From NCBI GenBank assembly GCA_026874595.1, contig CM049321.1:47795797-47859796 (forward strand): a DNA stretch of 64,000 nucleotides. The letters run 5' to 3'. The translations under genes and the position numbers were made by a program. Position 1 is the stretch's first letter; each line of letters begins with the position of its first letter. Under the pieces are notes generated by a model. It worked only from the letters and a program-made list of their open reading frames with translations. It searched no databases and had not been told where the DNA came from. Of the stretch, positions 11,771 through 21,697 are shown one piece after another. Source of the DNA: Sipunculus nudus (taxonomy: Eukaryota; Annelida; Sipuncula; Golfingiida; Sipunculidae).

Positions 11771-13198
11771 GAGCTGCCGAGAGTACCTGCCCTTTCTTCG
11801 ATGGTTGATTTGGTTGTATTTTATCTACATATCAATATTTTGGAGTGCTATTAGAGCCGAGCACAGTGATCCAGCATATGCGTCAATTTTCTGCTTTTCC
11901 TGTGCTTTGGTTCAAGAGAAACCAATGTTTTCATGTTATGATTGATTGATCGCACAAACCATATGAAGTGTTCACTCCTTGGACAATTGTACTCGCTGAC
12001 CAGTAAACTTACAATGCACAAACTACTGGTTAAAAACTCCTGAACTCAGCTGAGAGCATTATGTGGGTCATTAAATGCATCATCTACTCAGAATGTAAAC
12101 TAACTAAATTCTGCATGGTACAAGAATGCGAAGTCACAAGGTTTGATCAGGCTAGCATTCATAACCCATAGAAGATGATGGGGAGGTGCTAAACTGCAAA
12201 TACCCATACCAGTTCAACATACCCATAGCCGTACTTTTGATAAGAAAGCTGAATTCTCTGGCTCAGGGCTTAACACTGCAAATCTGCGTGTTTTATGGTG
12301 ACGTTTTTGAGACTCTGATCATTCCTGGCAGATAGTCATATATACCTGAATATTACCTGAAGTCGCTAGTTGTATATTGTCATCAGAAAATACCTTCCAG
12401 TTTTCTTATTAATGAACAATCAGTCAATAATAAAATCAATCTTTACACGACTACGTCTTTGCAATGACATGGATGATAAAACTATGTTTTTTAACTGGAA
12501 CTAACCATCAACTTAAAAAAATCAAGTCTAGTCATGTTATGATTGGGAAACTACAATTAATCAAGTAAGTTCCGTCTAAAACTTTGGTATCATATTTAAT
12601 AACAACATGAACATTTCATGTCATACCAACAATATCTACCCCTTATCTCCAACTAAAGAACATTCCTGATATCCGAAAATACCTAACTTAACCCGCTACA
12701 GAGGGCACAGTTCATGTATTCATCTTCGCAAGGACATTACTATAACAGTCTGTTCTATGGGTTACCTTCTATTCAAAATCAGAAACTTTGACATATCCAC
12801 AACGTTGCTGCTAGGCTGTTGCTTGAGATGAAGAAGCATGAACACGCCATTCACTATAAAGTTCTGTTTAGGCTTTTGCTGCTTACTTATGAGTCATTAT
12901 ATGGTTTGGTTCCACATTATCTGTATGAACTGCTTGATATGAAGATGTCTGTACGATTATTTAGATCATCGTCTTTCAAAAGATTATTTATGCTACGATC
13001 AAGGCTGGTGTTTATATTTGCCTCATTTGATTGCAGAGCTCTGACTTGATATATACATGTAATTAAGTATTTAACTTGTGTGATATAACTGCGATATAAT
13101 TGTTTTAGCCTATCATTATTTATTCGGGTACAAGAGCATTGTAATGCGCTTGTGAGCAGATGTACCTGGTATTAGCGCAGTATGAAAATAAATTATTA

Positions 13199-13270
<72 letters not shown>

Positions 13271-16200
13271 CGCTATTGCTAACTGTAGTTTATGTAACTG
13301 TAACAGTTCAAGGAATAAGTTTGCACCGATTTCTAAAGCTGGGGGTGATTGTGCATACTTCAGATTCAACCATGTATATTCCTCCTCTTGTCATGATATA
13401 TTGGACTATGCCTCTGTGACTAAAGGTAAGCAGTGTCTTTATTATCTATTTAAAACCCATAACAAAATTTGATGACATATCTTGATCAAAACCAGATCGA
13501 TATCATGAAAACTGAAAAAAAACTAGTATGATGTATTCCTTTTCGTTAAAAATACATGAATATCTAAATAACTTCATTCATATCTGAAAATGTCAAGCAT
13601 TATATGCTGTGAAATCACTATCAAAAGTTTTGCTTGATAGGAGCTTGTACTGGTTGTGAGGGAAAGATGTGCCAACAGACAATGGACACCTGTGTATTTT
13701 TTAAACTGGGAAAGGTCAACTGGTATAAAGCTTACCAGTTGTGCCTAGAATCAGGTAGTAACCTGTTTACCCCCGAGGAATCATCGGATGTAATTGATAT
13801 GGGAGGAAATTCTTATTGGATAGGTCTTCGAAAATCGGATTGGTATCACCAGAATCAGCAAGTTAATGTATTGTCGTATTAGCCCCTATCTAATACATTG
13901 CTATTTCGGTTTAGAATATATTACAATTTATGCTACAAGAGAAAATATAAAATGATATAAGAAAAAATTGCATATGGAACAAGGAAATTAACTAATCAAG
14001 AAAAATCAGATGTTAAACTCTCATAAGAGATTCAGCAATGTTTGACAACATGTTAATAAAGATATTATTCGTCATCTACCTTATGGGATATACGAGCTAA
14101 TCATCGAGAGGTAGAGCTTAAGAAGTATGTACATCTGCAGAATCCCATTCGATTTACGGACAACTTGATATGGTAGTAGCACAGGCTACCTCTCATTTAA
14201 TTTCTTTTTAACCAGGCTGATGATTACTGCACCTGAAGGCACTAGGTGTGTATTTGACCCAATTGCCAGTTCAGACCACCCAGTACTTCCAAAAGGCGTA
14301 TTCATTTGTGAGTGAAACACGGCCGTAGGGAACTGCTTTCTTATTAAGTGTGCAAATCCTGTGCCCTATCGCTAAACCATAGAAGCCTGTTAGCCTAGAT
14401 TCTTTAGAATAAATGAACAAACAATGGATCTTAAGTCTCAAAAAGCAACAGACCGAATCGTGACACAACTTATTATCCCTGGTCAATGAATTTCATTATT
14501 TTATTGCAGTAAGAAAAATTATGAGATCACAATGGATTTCATCAGACAGTGCCGACGACAACGCCATCTGTGCTGTATCTAATGGAACCTTCTGGGAACC
14601 AATTCAATGTGATTCTTTACACGAAACCATCTGTGTCACAAAAGGTGAGTTTCCATTGACTCCTAAAAGCTTTTCTTATGCCATCTTCTCATTACCCATA
14701 TTTTCTTCCAAATTATTCATTTTTGTCCTTCACCCAGATCAAACTGTGCACAGTAGCACACTCTTTATACGGGTTCTACGAATGTGCTCAGTTAAAGAAT
14801 GTGTCAAAATTTCACTGTTTAAAATAATTTGAGCATAATCAAAAGGTATAAAACTGCTCATGTAAGATAAGATAAGATAAGATATCATCTACTGAGAATA
14901 AGGAATTTGGATGTCAAGAAACTGATATGTTGCATAACTAAGAAAATAATATTATTAATAATTATAATAGTAATAATAATACTGTGTAAAAAGCATATGA
15001 TTAACGACTTGAAAAGACATTCGTGCTTTAAATATGCTTATTGAACAAACACACTGCACTGGGTATGAATGAGTCCCTGAACGAATTGTTTTGCACATGA
15101 TGGACTGTATGCATCTTCCAGATTTCAACCATCTGATTGCTCCACTCAACGGAAGCTGTTTCTCATAATGGTTTTAAACCTGCTCGTTACCGTTTGACAA
15201 TACATACTTTCAAGGTTTTCTAAGTCTACACCAATATACGTTCTGCCGTTTCCCTGGGTCTTTCCAATCGTTCTTTGTTAGCAACAATCAAATTGTTCCA
15301 CCAGCAGATAATACTGAAGGTTACCACACTTCGTACAACAGATGTGTAAAACAAAGTTAGTATTTTCTTATCAATATGAAAGCATTTCAATTTTCTAAGA
15401 AAGTACATCCTTTGACTATCTTTTTTACGTAAGGCGTCTGTGCTATTTGACCATTTAATTTTATCGTCAATAACAGTAGCAAGATATTTGTACTGAGGCA
15501 CAATCTCTACAGCATTATCATCAATGAAAAAAGGGTAGTTACATATAGGTATATTTCTGGGTTCAATTACGAGTTCCTTGGCCTTGTTAACAACAAGTAA
15601 AAGCTGATGTTCATCACGCCATGTGATAGCTTTTTTAATTTCTCGACGGTAGCGAGATTCATCAAAATCAAAGATTCTTTCAAGAATGGCAGTGTCATCC
15701 GCGTATTTAAAAATATGACATCCTGCCTTGGCGACACAAAGGAATTTGTGTACAGAATAAATAGCACAGGTGACAGAACAGACCTCTGTGGGGCACCCGT
15801 ATTGATACTACAACATGAAGAAACTACATTTTCTACTCTTACTACTCTTTCGGTTTGCTGGCTTTCACTGACATGCGCCGTTTTAACAGAGTGGTTCTTC
15901 ACGCACTGAAGCGAGACCCGGGGGGTGGGGGGGGGGGGGGGGGGGGTTACAAAATTAAAATATTCTGGTCATATTCTTCAATGCCTTTATTCAGTGATAC
16001 ACTGATCGAACGGGTCAGCTGTGGACTGGTAGATTGCAAAAGCAAATTTTTTTTTCTAGGATTGAAACACTATCTCTTTTTATCAAATAATCAGTCAAAA
16101 TATCAGTTTCATAAAAATATGCGCCAGATGAGTGCAACATCAATGTTATAGCCTGAAAGGGTATTGACTTGCTCATTTTTTTCTGGGATGATATTGGTGT

Positions 16201-18466
16201 TCAAATGAGAGCAAGATCATACTAACGCATGTTGTACGTGTAAAGGATTCATATCCTTAATAATAACCTACCTTCATTTATGTGCCATATATAATATCAA
16301 GCACATTATGAATTTCAGAAGATAATGACAGCATGGGAGCCGATACATTGCAAAGTACATTAACAGCAGCAGCTCATTCGAAAAGTACGAGTGACTATAC
16401 AGGAAAGCAAGCAGTAACATCCGAAACACAACCTCGCACAGGTGAGGTGCTTGTTTGATAAGAATTGCATACGTCTAGAAAAATAATATTTAAAAGTAAT
16501 TGACCATGCTAAGCACGGTTTGGAGTAAGCAGTCATATCTGATGTCTTATAGTCTTTCATAGTTTATTGTGTTGGTTGCTCCATGTTATCGTCATAAAAT
16601 CTCTTTGAAGACGACATTTGGTGTTTTCTGTCTTTGAGTTTAACTTGTGTCTGAGTCTGGATGACATGGACGACTACGTTCCGGTGCGAATGGAGGAATG
16701 TCCTTGGACAAATCTGACAAATCCGGATTATATGTATGTCGAAAATCACGGCAATCCGTAAGGTGGTAACAGAGGAGATACGGAAAAAACACAAATCGTG
16801 TAACACCATATATGTATGGTGTTATGCATACAAATCTTATTGAATCCAAGAGGTTGGCCGGAGAGTATTTGGGAGAAGTTGATTTGATAAGTGGAATCAT
16901 TTATATGTGAAAATTATATTATGTTGAACTGCGATATTTAAAGTTGCCATCCGAGCCCGTCAATCCGCAAGTAAAGGAACATGTTATCTTGCATGGTAGT
17001 ACGAGAGTATAGTGTTCTCGATAATTGCATTCCCTCATCACACACAAATACTGAGCACTCAAATGGTCGGGCAATCCCGCTGCACAAATGTTCGTGGTAG
17101 TATTTTAGTATGTGGTGCATTTAATGGCTGTATAATTTTTAAATATCATGCACTCCCAAAGTCCTATTTGAAAGCTGAGCCAGTGTTTTCCAGTGAGACA
17201 GTCACTGCATTCATTACAGTTCGGGTAATAATAATAATTATGATTCTTTTAATGATCCCTCTTTTGAGCATTCTGCACTTGCGAGATCTCGTCTATGAAG
17301 GGGTACCTGTGCACTATGGACATTATCCTTACGCGGAGGTTGCCTTTTGAACCCCACAGAGCCACAGAAGATAGCTCGGTCCCGGCATCACACACCTTCT
17401 GGCCGTTGTTTTACCAGGCCCGAACGCACAAAAAAGTAAGTTATATTATTAATGATATACGTACTAAGCTAATATTGCAAATAAAAGTGAGTGGAATCAC
17501 TTTAGACAAACCCTGGGCATGTGTTTGTCGAAAATCACGGCAATCCGTACGATGGTATCAGAGGAGATACGGAAAATCACACAAATCGCATTACCCTATT
17601 GATATATAGCTGAGTACTCTGGGCTTATCAATTAATTTCAACGTTTTCTCTGATACACGTTCTGTTTTTATTGTCTATGGTTATCCTTCCTTTGTGAATG
17701 TCTTAACCACTGTATGTCTTTTTTTAAAAAAAAAAAACTAGCATTGCATAACATAATTGAATGAAATCTAAAATTGCCAGAAACTAACCTTTGTCAAAAG
17801 GTTTTATCTTGAAGGTAGTTTATACTCTGGGAGCTTTGGCAGGGATAGGTTTACTTGCGATCACTACAATATTCACTTGGATGACTGTAAGACGGATAAA
17901 ACCAAAGGAAAGGTGAGGGATTTTCCCGGTTAATGTTGATTTATCCGTTTATCTTCTACTCTGCCATTTACTTGTTCAGTATATCAAAGAAAATTAAAAG
18001 TTAAATATATGTGTTAACTGTCAATATCGGGTTATTTGTGACATCTTTGTAACAGTGTTGTCATTTCAGATATACTAGAAAACGTAATCCTTTGATCATT
18101 ATATTATCAATGGTAATAATAAAGTCATAAACACAAACATGGGAACTTATATGTGAAGGAACATTTTGAAACAGATACCTTGGATACCGAGGCCCTATCC
18201 CAGACCCTCAGCAGCAGAACATGCCTTTGACCATTCTTAACCGTGGAACAACAGACGAGGGAGCCATATATTCAGAGATTGATGAAAGGTTTGTTGAACA
18301 GAGGAGAAGGATCGATTCAGGATCACTTGCTCATGGCTGTCTGAGAGATGAACTGGAGCCAGTAAGGACTTTTTTATTGAGTTCTACGTCAGCGGTAACG
18401 CCTGATGATTCGAACATCTTATATGTTCTGAGCGAAAAAGATGGCCTCCCCCGGATCCTTACTTAA
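10699..18466 (+). CDS. CTL-2, two-CTLD type I membrane receptor (possibly damaged)
   Basis: Exons: S 10,699-10,759; A 10,868-11,043; B 13,320-13,425; C 13,641-13,862; D 14,510-14,644; E 16,319-16,441; TM 17,801-17,912; tail 18,175-18,466. Predicted order is signal peptide, CTLD1, CTLD2, Ser/Thr-rich stalk, one membrane helix and a ~97-residue cytoplasmic tail. It is the only copy with an open TM exon and tail. Indels at the A/B boundary cancel each other but scramble the CTLD1 core, and the donor after C reads G|TT. Introns carry L2-like and CR1/Rex-like LINE debris. The gene may be a recent pseudogene or use unseen alternative splicing. No EPN or QPD sugar/calcium motif is seen in either CTLD, so classical calcium-dependent carbohydrate binding is not expected. 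Confidence 0.65.
10868..11043 (+). CDS. CTL-2 exon A (N-terminal half of CTLD1), frame-shifted core
   Basis: Phase 1 start after GTTTCAG. It encodes DVITFWPRNFSSAEVACRMV, the helix-1/helix-2 part with the conserved Cys. Compared with CTL-3 and CTL-4 the exon carries a net -1 frame change shortly before the YWLSFRKRSFNW strand, so that segment reads GHIGFLSGRGVLAG. The donor is AGTCAG|GTATGG, now in phase 0. The next exon starts in phase 0, so translation continues into B. Confidence 0.6.
11101..11205. repeat. (CA)n then (TA)n microsatellite
   Basis: Lies in intron A-B of CTL-2, just after the A2 donor. It is absent from the same place in CTL-4. Confidence 0.9.
11206..12550. other. Intron A-B of CTL-2, 5' part
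   Basis: No gene. From about 11,560 onward it is collinear with 35,090-36,000 behind exon A4. It contains a (TA)n(TG)n tract at 11,693-11,768, and the ORF at 11,571-11,945 is an artefact of reading through it. The 3' part leads into the L2-like remnant and may be older LINE sequence too decayed to recognise. Confidence 0.5.
12550..13195 (+). mobile_element. Decayed L2-like LINE 3' fragment
   Basis: Shifting + frames give the end of an L2-type reverse transcriptase ORF. A KTLVSYLITT-like strand and LKNIPDIRKYLT are followed by VAARLLLEMKKHEHAIHYKV and then LLLTYESLYGLVPHYLYELL, the familiar L2 C-terminal pattern. At least three frameshifts or stops occur. It ends near AAAATAAATTATTAG and a (TA)n tract. 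A duplicated relic is at 36,000-36,420. The class call rests on recall of family patterns. Confidence 0.65.
13199..13268. repeat. (TA)n microsatellite
   Basis: A long TA tract about 50 bp upstream of exon B2, in the position of the LINE tail. It replaces the normal pyrimidine tract region upstream of the B acceptor. Confidence 0.9.
13320..13425 (+). CDS. CTL-2 exon B (C-terminal half of CTLD1)
   Basis: Encodes FAPISKAGGDCAYFRFNHVY, then SSSCHDILDYASVTKG, ending at a good phase 1 donor AAAG|GTAAG. Compared with B3, B5 and B6 (108 bp) it is 2 bp shorter at its start. It therefore begins in phase 0 after AATAAG, a weak acceptor. The final CTLD cysteine (YACMSKG in CTL-5) is Ser here, which would unpair the helix cysteine of exon A. 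Confidence 0.6.
13641..13862 (+). CDS. CTL-2 exon C (N-terminal half of CTLD2)
   Basis: A 222 bp phase 1 exon after TTGATAG. It encodes GACTGCEGKMCQQTMDTCVF with the extra N-terminal cysteine pattern (C-x2-C-x4-C-x6-C) of the family, then VNWYKAYQLC and SYWIGLRKSDWYHQN, a typical long-form CTLD. In CTL-3, CTL-5 and CTL-6 the exon ends G|GT; here the aligned bases are CAAG|TT. The only nearby GT is one base upstream and would give phase 0, which meets TAA on joining to D2. Confidence 0.7.
13863..14509. other. Intron C-D of CTL-2
   Basis: No gene. The part at 14,210-14,405 resembles the segment at 5,280-5,420 and 30,790-30,970 in CTL-1 and CTL-3: GTGAAACACG, a run of moderately GC-rich sequence, then CCCTATCGCTAAACC. 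It looks like an old short interspersed element shared by all three introns, but promoter boxes are too weak to classify it. Confidence 0.4.
14510..14644 (+). CDS. CTL-2 exon D (C-terminal half of CTLD2)
   Basis: A 135 bp phase 1-1 exon after TTATTGCAG. It encodes VRKIMRSQWISSDSADDNAI, then CAVSNGTFWEPIQCDSLHET and ICVTKG, with donor AAAAG|GTGAGT. The Trp-x-x-x-x-Cys and final Cys positions are those expected for CTLD strands beta3-beta5. All expected cysteines are present, unlike D1. Confidence 0.8.
14863..15950 (-). mobile_element. Decayed CR1/Rex-like LINE fragment in CTL-2 intron D-E
   Basis: On the minus strand two broken frames carry reverse transcriptase signatures: NTGAPQRSVLSPVLFILYTN (about 15,770-15,830) and QRMYFLRKLKCFHIDKKI followed by LTLFYTSVVRSV (about 15,330-15,420), the finger/thumb pattern of CR1/L2/Rex-type elements. 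The YADD region reads NTRMTL and is decayed. The low end carries four copies of AAGAT at 14,866-14,885, which may be the 3' tail. It is not seen in CTL-1 or CTL-3, so it inserted in this intron alone. Confidence 0.7.
15919..15946. repeat. Poly-G tract
   Basis: Near-pure run of G of about 28 bp with one T, at the upstream edge of the CR1/Rex-like remnant. Such a run can hold sequencing length errors. Confidence 0.9.
16319..16441 (+). CDS. CTL-2 exon E (Ser/Thr-rich stalk)
   Basis: A 123 bp phase 1-1 exon. It encodes EDNDSMGADTLQSTLTAAAH, then SKSTSDYTGKQAVTSETQ and PRTG. It is rich in Ser, Thr and Ala without cysteine, as expected of an O-glycosylated stalk between CTLD2 and the membrane. The acceptor is ATTTCAG and the donor CACAG|GTGAGG. 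The exon E copies of CTL-5 and CTL-6 are shorter (96 and 90 bp) and hardly similar in sequence, so the stalk evolves quickly. Confidence 0.7.
16442..17800 (+). other. Intron E-TM of CTL-2, with tyrosine-rich open segments
   Basis: The intron holds forward-strand open stretches of protein-like character: SLDDMDDYVPVRMEECPW, then NPDYMYVENHGNP and a stop at about 16,650-16,760; a hydrophobic segment with Tyr motifs at 17,220-17,350; and FVENHGNPYDGIRGDTENHT at about 17,520-17,580. About 72 bp at 16,733-16,805 recur at 17,520-17,592. These could be alternative tail exons, exons of a lost neighbour or chance. No similar sequence was noticed at the other CTL copies. Confidence 0.4.
17220..17350 (+). 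CDS. Candidate alternative TM/tail exon of CTL-2
   Basis: After ATTCATTACAG the phase 1 frame matches the phase of exon E2's end. It encodes VRVIIIIMILLMIPLLSI, then LHLRDLVYEGVPV, HYGHYPYAEVAF and a stop. That is a plausible membrane helix with a short tail containing LVYEGV, which fits the ITIM consensus (I/L/V/S-x-Y-x-x-I/L/V), plus YAEV. If used it would give a short-tailed isoform in place of TM2 plus the long tail. Part of the hydrophobicity comes from an ATA repeat, so chance is a real alternative. No transcript evidence is available. Confidence 0.3.
17801..17912 (+). CDS. CTL-2 TM exon
   Basis: Phase 1 start after TTTGTCAAAAG. It encodes GFILKVVYTLGALAGIGLLA, then ITTIFTWMTVRRIKPKER: about 24 hydrophobic residues flanked by a positively charged stop-transfer segment (RRIKPKER). 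The end is phase 2 (AG|GTGAGG). This fixes the N-out topology expected from the signal peptide. The same exon is broken in CTL-1, CTL-3, CTL-5 and CTL-6. Confidence 0.8.
18175..18466 (+). CDS. CTL-2 terminal exon (cytoplasmic tail)
   Basis: Phase 2 start after TTTGAAACAG, with stop TAA at 18,464. It encodes YLGYRGPIPDPQQQNMPL through EGAIYSEIDERFVEQRRRID to SNILYVLSEKDGLPRILT, about 97 residues. Tyrosines sit in YLGYRGP (YxxP), AIYSEI (YxxI) and ILYVLS. AIYSEI resembles an SH2-docking or ITIM-like site but has Ala where the ITIM wants I/L/V/S. No other CTL copy keeps this exon. Confidence 0.7.
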
Positions 18467-18583
18467 AGATTACTTCGCTAAGACCTATGAGTGTTGCGGA
18501 TTCACGTATATCTTGGATGAATGTTATGATTGCATTGGCGAATACAGAGAATAGAAATGGTTAACAGGAGAAAATACTCTCAC

Positions 18584-18589
18584 AATAAA
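18584..18589 (+). terminator. Possible poly(A) signal of CTL-2
   Basis: An AATAAA hexamer 118 bp after the CTL-2 stop codon, followed by an A-run. It is the first such hexamer after the stop. Others lie further downstream (near 20,191 and 20,264), so the true 3' end is not fixed. Confidence 0.4.
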
Positions 18590-20940
18590 AAAAGCTGTCA
18601 ACCTGCCTTGTTTGTAGAATTTAATTCTTTATGGCTTTTTTCTGGCTACATATTGATGAAAGGCAGGCAATGGTTGCTGAGAAATGTTGAAGCTTCCATG
18701 ATGGATGTATGAGCTTGTTCATCTAGAAGCAGCTATAAACACGGTAAATGTGCTGATGTTGATAAACAGAAAATCCATGTAGTCTAAAGTGGTTGTGCTG
18801 AAGCTAAAATGTCACTGTATGCAAATGCCTTTTGCAAAACTCTAGTTCGTCTGACCTGCCACAAGATGCCCATTTTCAGTGTGTTTCGATTTTTTTGCGG
18901 GCTCCCCTCGTCATAAACACGTGTATATAAACAATATGACCAGCTTGTGTGCAGAGGGATTGGCTTTTTTTATTAGTTTTATAAAAGGTTCAAGGGATCA
19001 CCTTATGTTAAAACACTTCAGATATTGGAATGGGCGCATATAATTGAGTGTTGCCCTAGCTCTCAACAAATTTTTTGAAACTCCATTTATACGTATACCA
19101 GTAAAGTTCAATAATTCGACTAGCCATATAAAACGAAGTGAAAACCCATCACCTTTACGAGTTGACGGAGGTAATTTATTTCAGTAATCATACTTTTAAT
19201 TATACCCTTATCACTGTTATGGCAAAGTTTATATCCGGTAAGTTGTACGCGGGGCATTTGAAGGACATGAACAAAAAATATTCTTTTTAGTGAGACCCAG
19301 AAACAAAGGACAAATAATTTCAAAATAATGCAGTTACACACAGGTTTAAGATAGGGTGTGAACTTATTCAAATTTTAGGTTTTCATTATATTCAGGAAAA
19401 TAGCAATTTGATGAATTATTGTTTGAGAAAGTACTGGATTATTGTTCACCTAACTGTTGGTACAAATTATTATGAACTTCAGTATGACTGGCAAGAATTT
19501 TAGTGACAAAGGGTATTCTGGAAGAATACAAATGGCACAAAGTATTATTTTCAATCTAAAGTAATCCTGGTCTTTCAATCTTTGTCTTTCTTTGTCTATC
19601 TTGCACATTCAGCACAGGGTAAAAAAACGTTAAATGCTAAGGAAAGATCATGTTGCACAATCATAGATTTCTGGAATATTTGACATAATTTTGAGAAAAT
19701 ATCATATAATTCAATAATCAATTGAGTTTTTCTGTCTAGTTTCATCTGTTCTGATATAATTTTTTTAATATACAAAATATACACAGACTTAGGTTAATGG
19801 TAAGCATATGACGCTAAAGCCCTTAATTACATTTTGAAAGATTCTGAATGTTTCCAGTGTTAAATAGGTGCTTTGCCCTCTTCCTGAGTTCTAACATAAT
19901 GCAATTCCTCTCCTCAATAATCGACCATTTCGAGTATATTTAATGTATGTTTAAATATTCTTATTTCAATTTGAATTCAGAAAGACATGTAAAGCTGTCT
20001 GTTATATAATTTTTGCATTGACTTTACATTTATTTATTGTAAACTTACAGAATTTATATATGGTTTCAGTTGTACATAATGTCTGTTTGTGATGTTATAA
20101 GGTTAGAGCGTATTTTCATTGATACTGCCCTTTTATGTAATTCTCTATATGGCGATTGTCAAAGCTGTTAAAAAATGGTCACGAATTTAAAATAAAAACT
20201 AACCTCCAATTTGCTTGTAAAATGCATGATTGTTTTAACTATTGACTCGGAATGCATGCTTTTGAATAAAACGGGGAAAAACTGTGTTGGATTTCAAGAT
20301 CCATATGTTCAACTATGCATGAACTAAAATCAGTCAAAAGCTCCTCGAAAATAGATGAACTTTTTTTAAAAAGGTTCCACAGATAATTCCCCGATAGTTA
20401 TTCATAAAGGATAAGGAGCTAGAGAATGAAGCTTTGCGTTCTTGCAAAAAAGTCCCATCAAACAACGATGGCCAAATCAAACAACATAATTCTGGCTTAA
20501 TGTATGGAATATTGTAGTCGTAAGACATAGACCAGTAATTAATGCGTTTGAATATGGAACAGGAATTCCCACGAGGGCGTCAATGATGAGATAGCAGATT
20601 TTCGATAAAACCCCGGATGTTGTTTATAATGTCTTAAAGCCAAATTTTAAATTCTCGATTACACCTGGTCCCTTGCTCTAAAATTCAGAAGGCTTGATAC
20701 TATCTTTGATTTTTATCGTATGGTAATCGTCATATCCCATCAACATGCAACGTTACCGACAGGTCATGGACCTATTCTATAAAACATATTTCCAGTTATA
20801 ATTTTACTCGTAAATTTACTTAACTTTGTCTATGTTAGCGATTAAAAGGAGTTAGGATGAGTGGAAGAGAGCTGCAAAATTGTTTGCTTTAAATGAAAAC
20901 ATAAAATTTAGTTTTAATCATGTCATGATCATCACCTATT
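18590..20940. other. Intergenic, AT-rich, no recognised feature
   Basis: The short ORFs (for instance - strand 19,120-19,371) lack domain character. It may contain the 3' UTR of CTL-2. No repeat shared with the rest of the window was noticed. Confidence 0.45.
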
Positions 20941-20944
20941 CCAC

Positions 20945-21085
20945 ATAGAACTGGGCACAGTAGCTCAGTGGTCAGTAGTTATTAAAAGGAATTATTTTGA
21001 GCACAGGTTCATCACACTGGCCTTTCCTGTGACGTCCAGAGCCATCACTAGCTCCCGGGAAGTGAATTCTGTCAAATTTCATATA
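20945..21085 (+). mobile_element. Possible tRNA-derived SINE relic
   Basis: GGGCACAGTAGCTCAGTGG looks like the 5' end of a tRNA with a good A box (TAGCTCAGTGG). About 45 bp later GGTTCATCACACTGG is a weak B box. No cloverleaf or tail was resolved, so a decayed SINE head is more likely than a tRNA gene. Confidence 0.3.
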
Positions 21086-21639
21086 TTTCACGTCAGTCTC
21101 AAACCTGTCTTTAAACTTTGGAGGTAACAAACTTAGATGATAACACTTTCTGTAGGAAATTTGGCTTTTCATGCAATTTGACAGATATTAATGTTTCATG
21201 GCTTTCATGCGTATCAAGGCAGTGATTTTTATGTTACACATCTAACGGCACTATGAAGCAGTCTGAAAGGGCACTTGGAGACTTTTTTATCCTTTACTTG
21301 CACAATATCGAAGAACAAGGGTGTAATGGAATGGTTGTTGCTCGGAGTATTTGCCCAGAATAACGACCAGTTAATGAAAGACCGTCAAAACGGAGCACGT
21401 TAAATGTAATATACTCCGCAGTATAACATTGCAGTCCATATTCCTTATATCACCTGACCTTTAAGGCCGAAGTCCAATCTTGCACTTTTGAATGACGCTG
21501 AGCATCTGTAATGCTTGTGCTAATGAACACAAACAGTGATCGCGAGTGGCTGTATGAATTCCAACTACACAATAACAGTGGGAGATTCAGCAATTCGAGA
21601 TCAGGGGCGCTTATATATGGGGTTTGTGGTGATGGGCAT

Positions 21640-21697
<58 letters not shown>

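Larger units (their letters stand above)
1860..13050 (+). repeat. Segmental duplication, left copy (CTL-1 plus 5' part of CTL-2)
   Basis: About 11 kb here is collinear, with indels, to about 25,550-36,420. Matching landmarks include the block at 1,940-2,110 versus 25,620-25,800, the upstream block at 2,740-3,560 versus 26,400-27,280, CTL-1 exon D versus CTL-3 exon D, the region before S2/A2 versus S4/A4, and an L2-like LINE remnant at 12.55-13.05 kb versus 36.0-36.4 kb. Since the LINE remnant is in both copies, it was inserted before the duplication. The left copy has its own 752 bp tandem duplication and a deletion of CTL-1 exons S to C. Boundaries are approximate because they were read by eye. 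Confidence 0.85.

Noticed and set aside
11571-11945. 124-residue ORF with IYIYIY and CVCVCV runs
   Set aside because: Reads through a (TA)n(TG)n tract; the CTL-4 counterpart has no matching frame.
14866-14885. GATA-factor binding cluster (repeated AGATAA)
   Set aside because: A simple 5 bp tandem repeat at the edge of a LINE remnant, best explained as its 3' tail.
20945-21020. tRNA gene
   Set aside because: A good A box but weak B box and no foldable acceptor stem by eye; kept only as a possible SINE relic.
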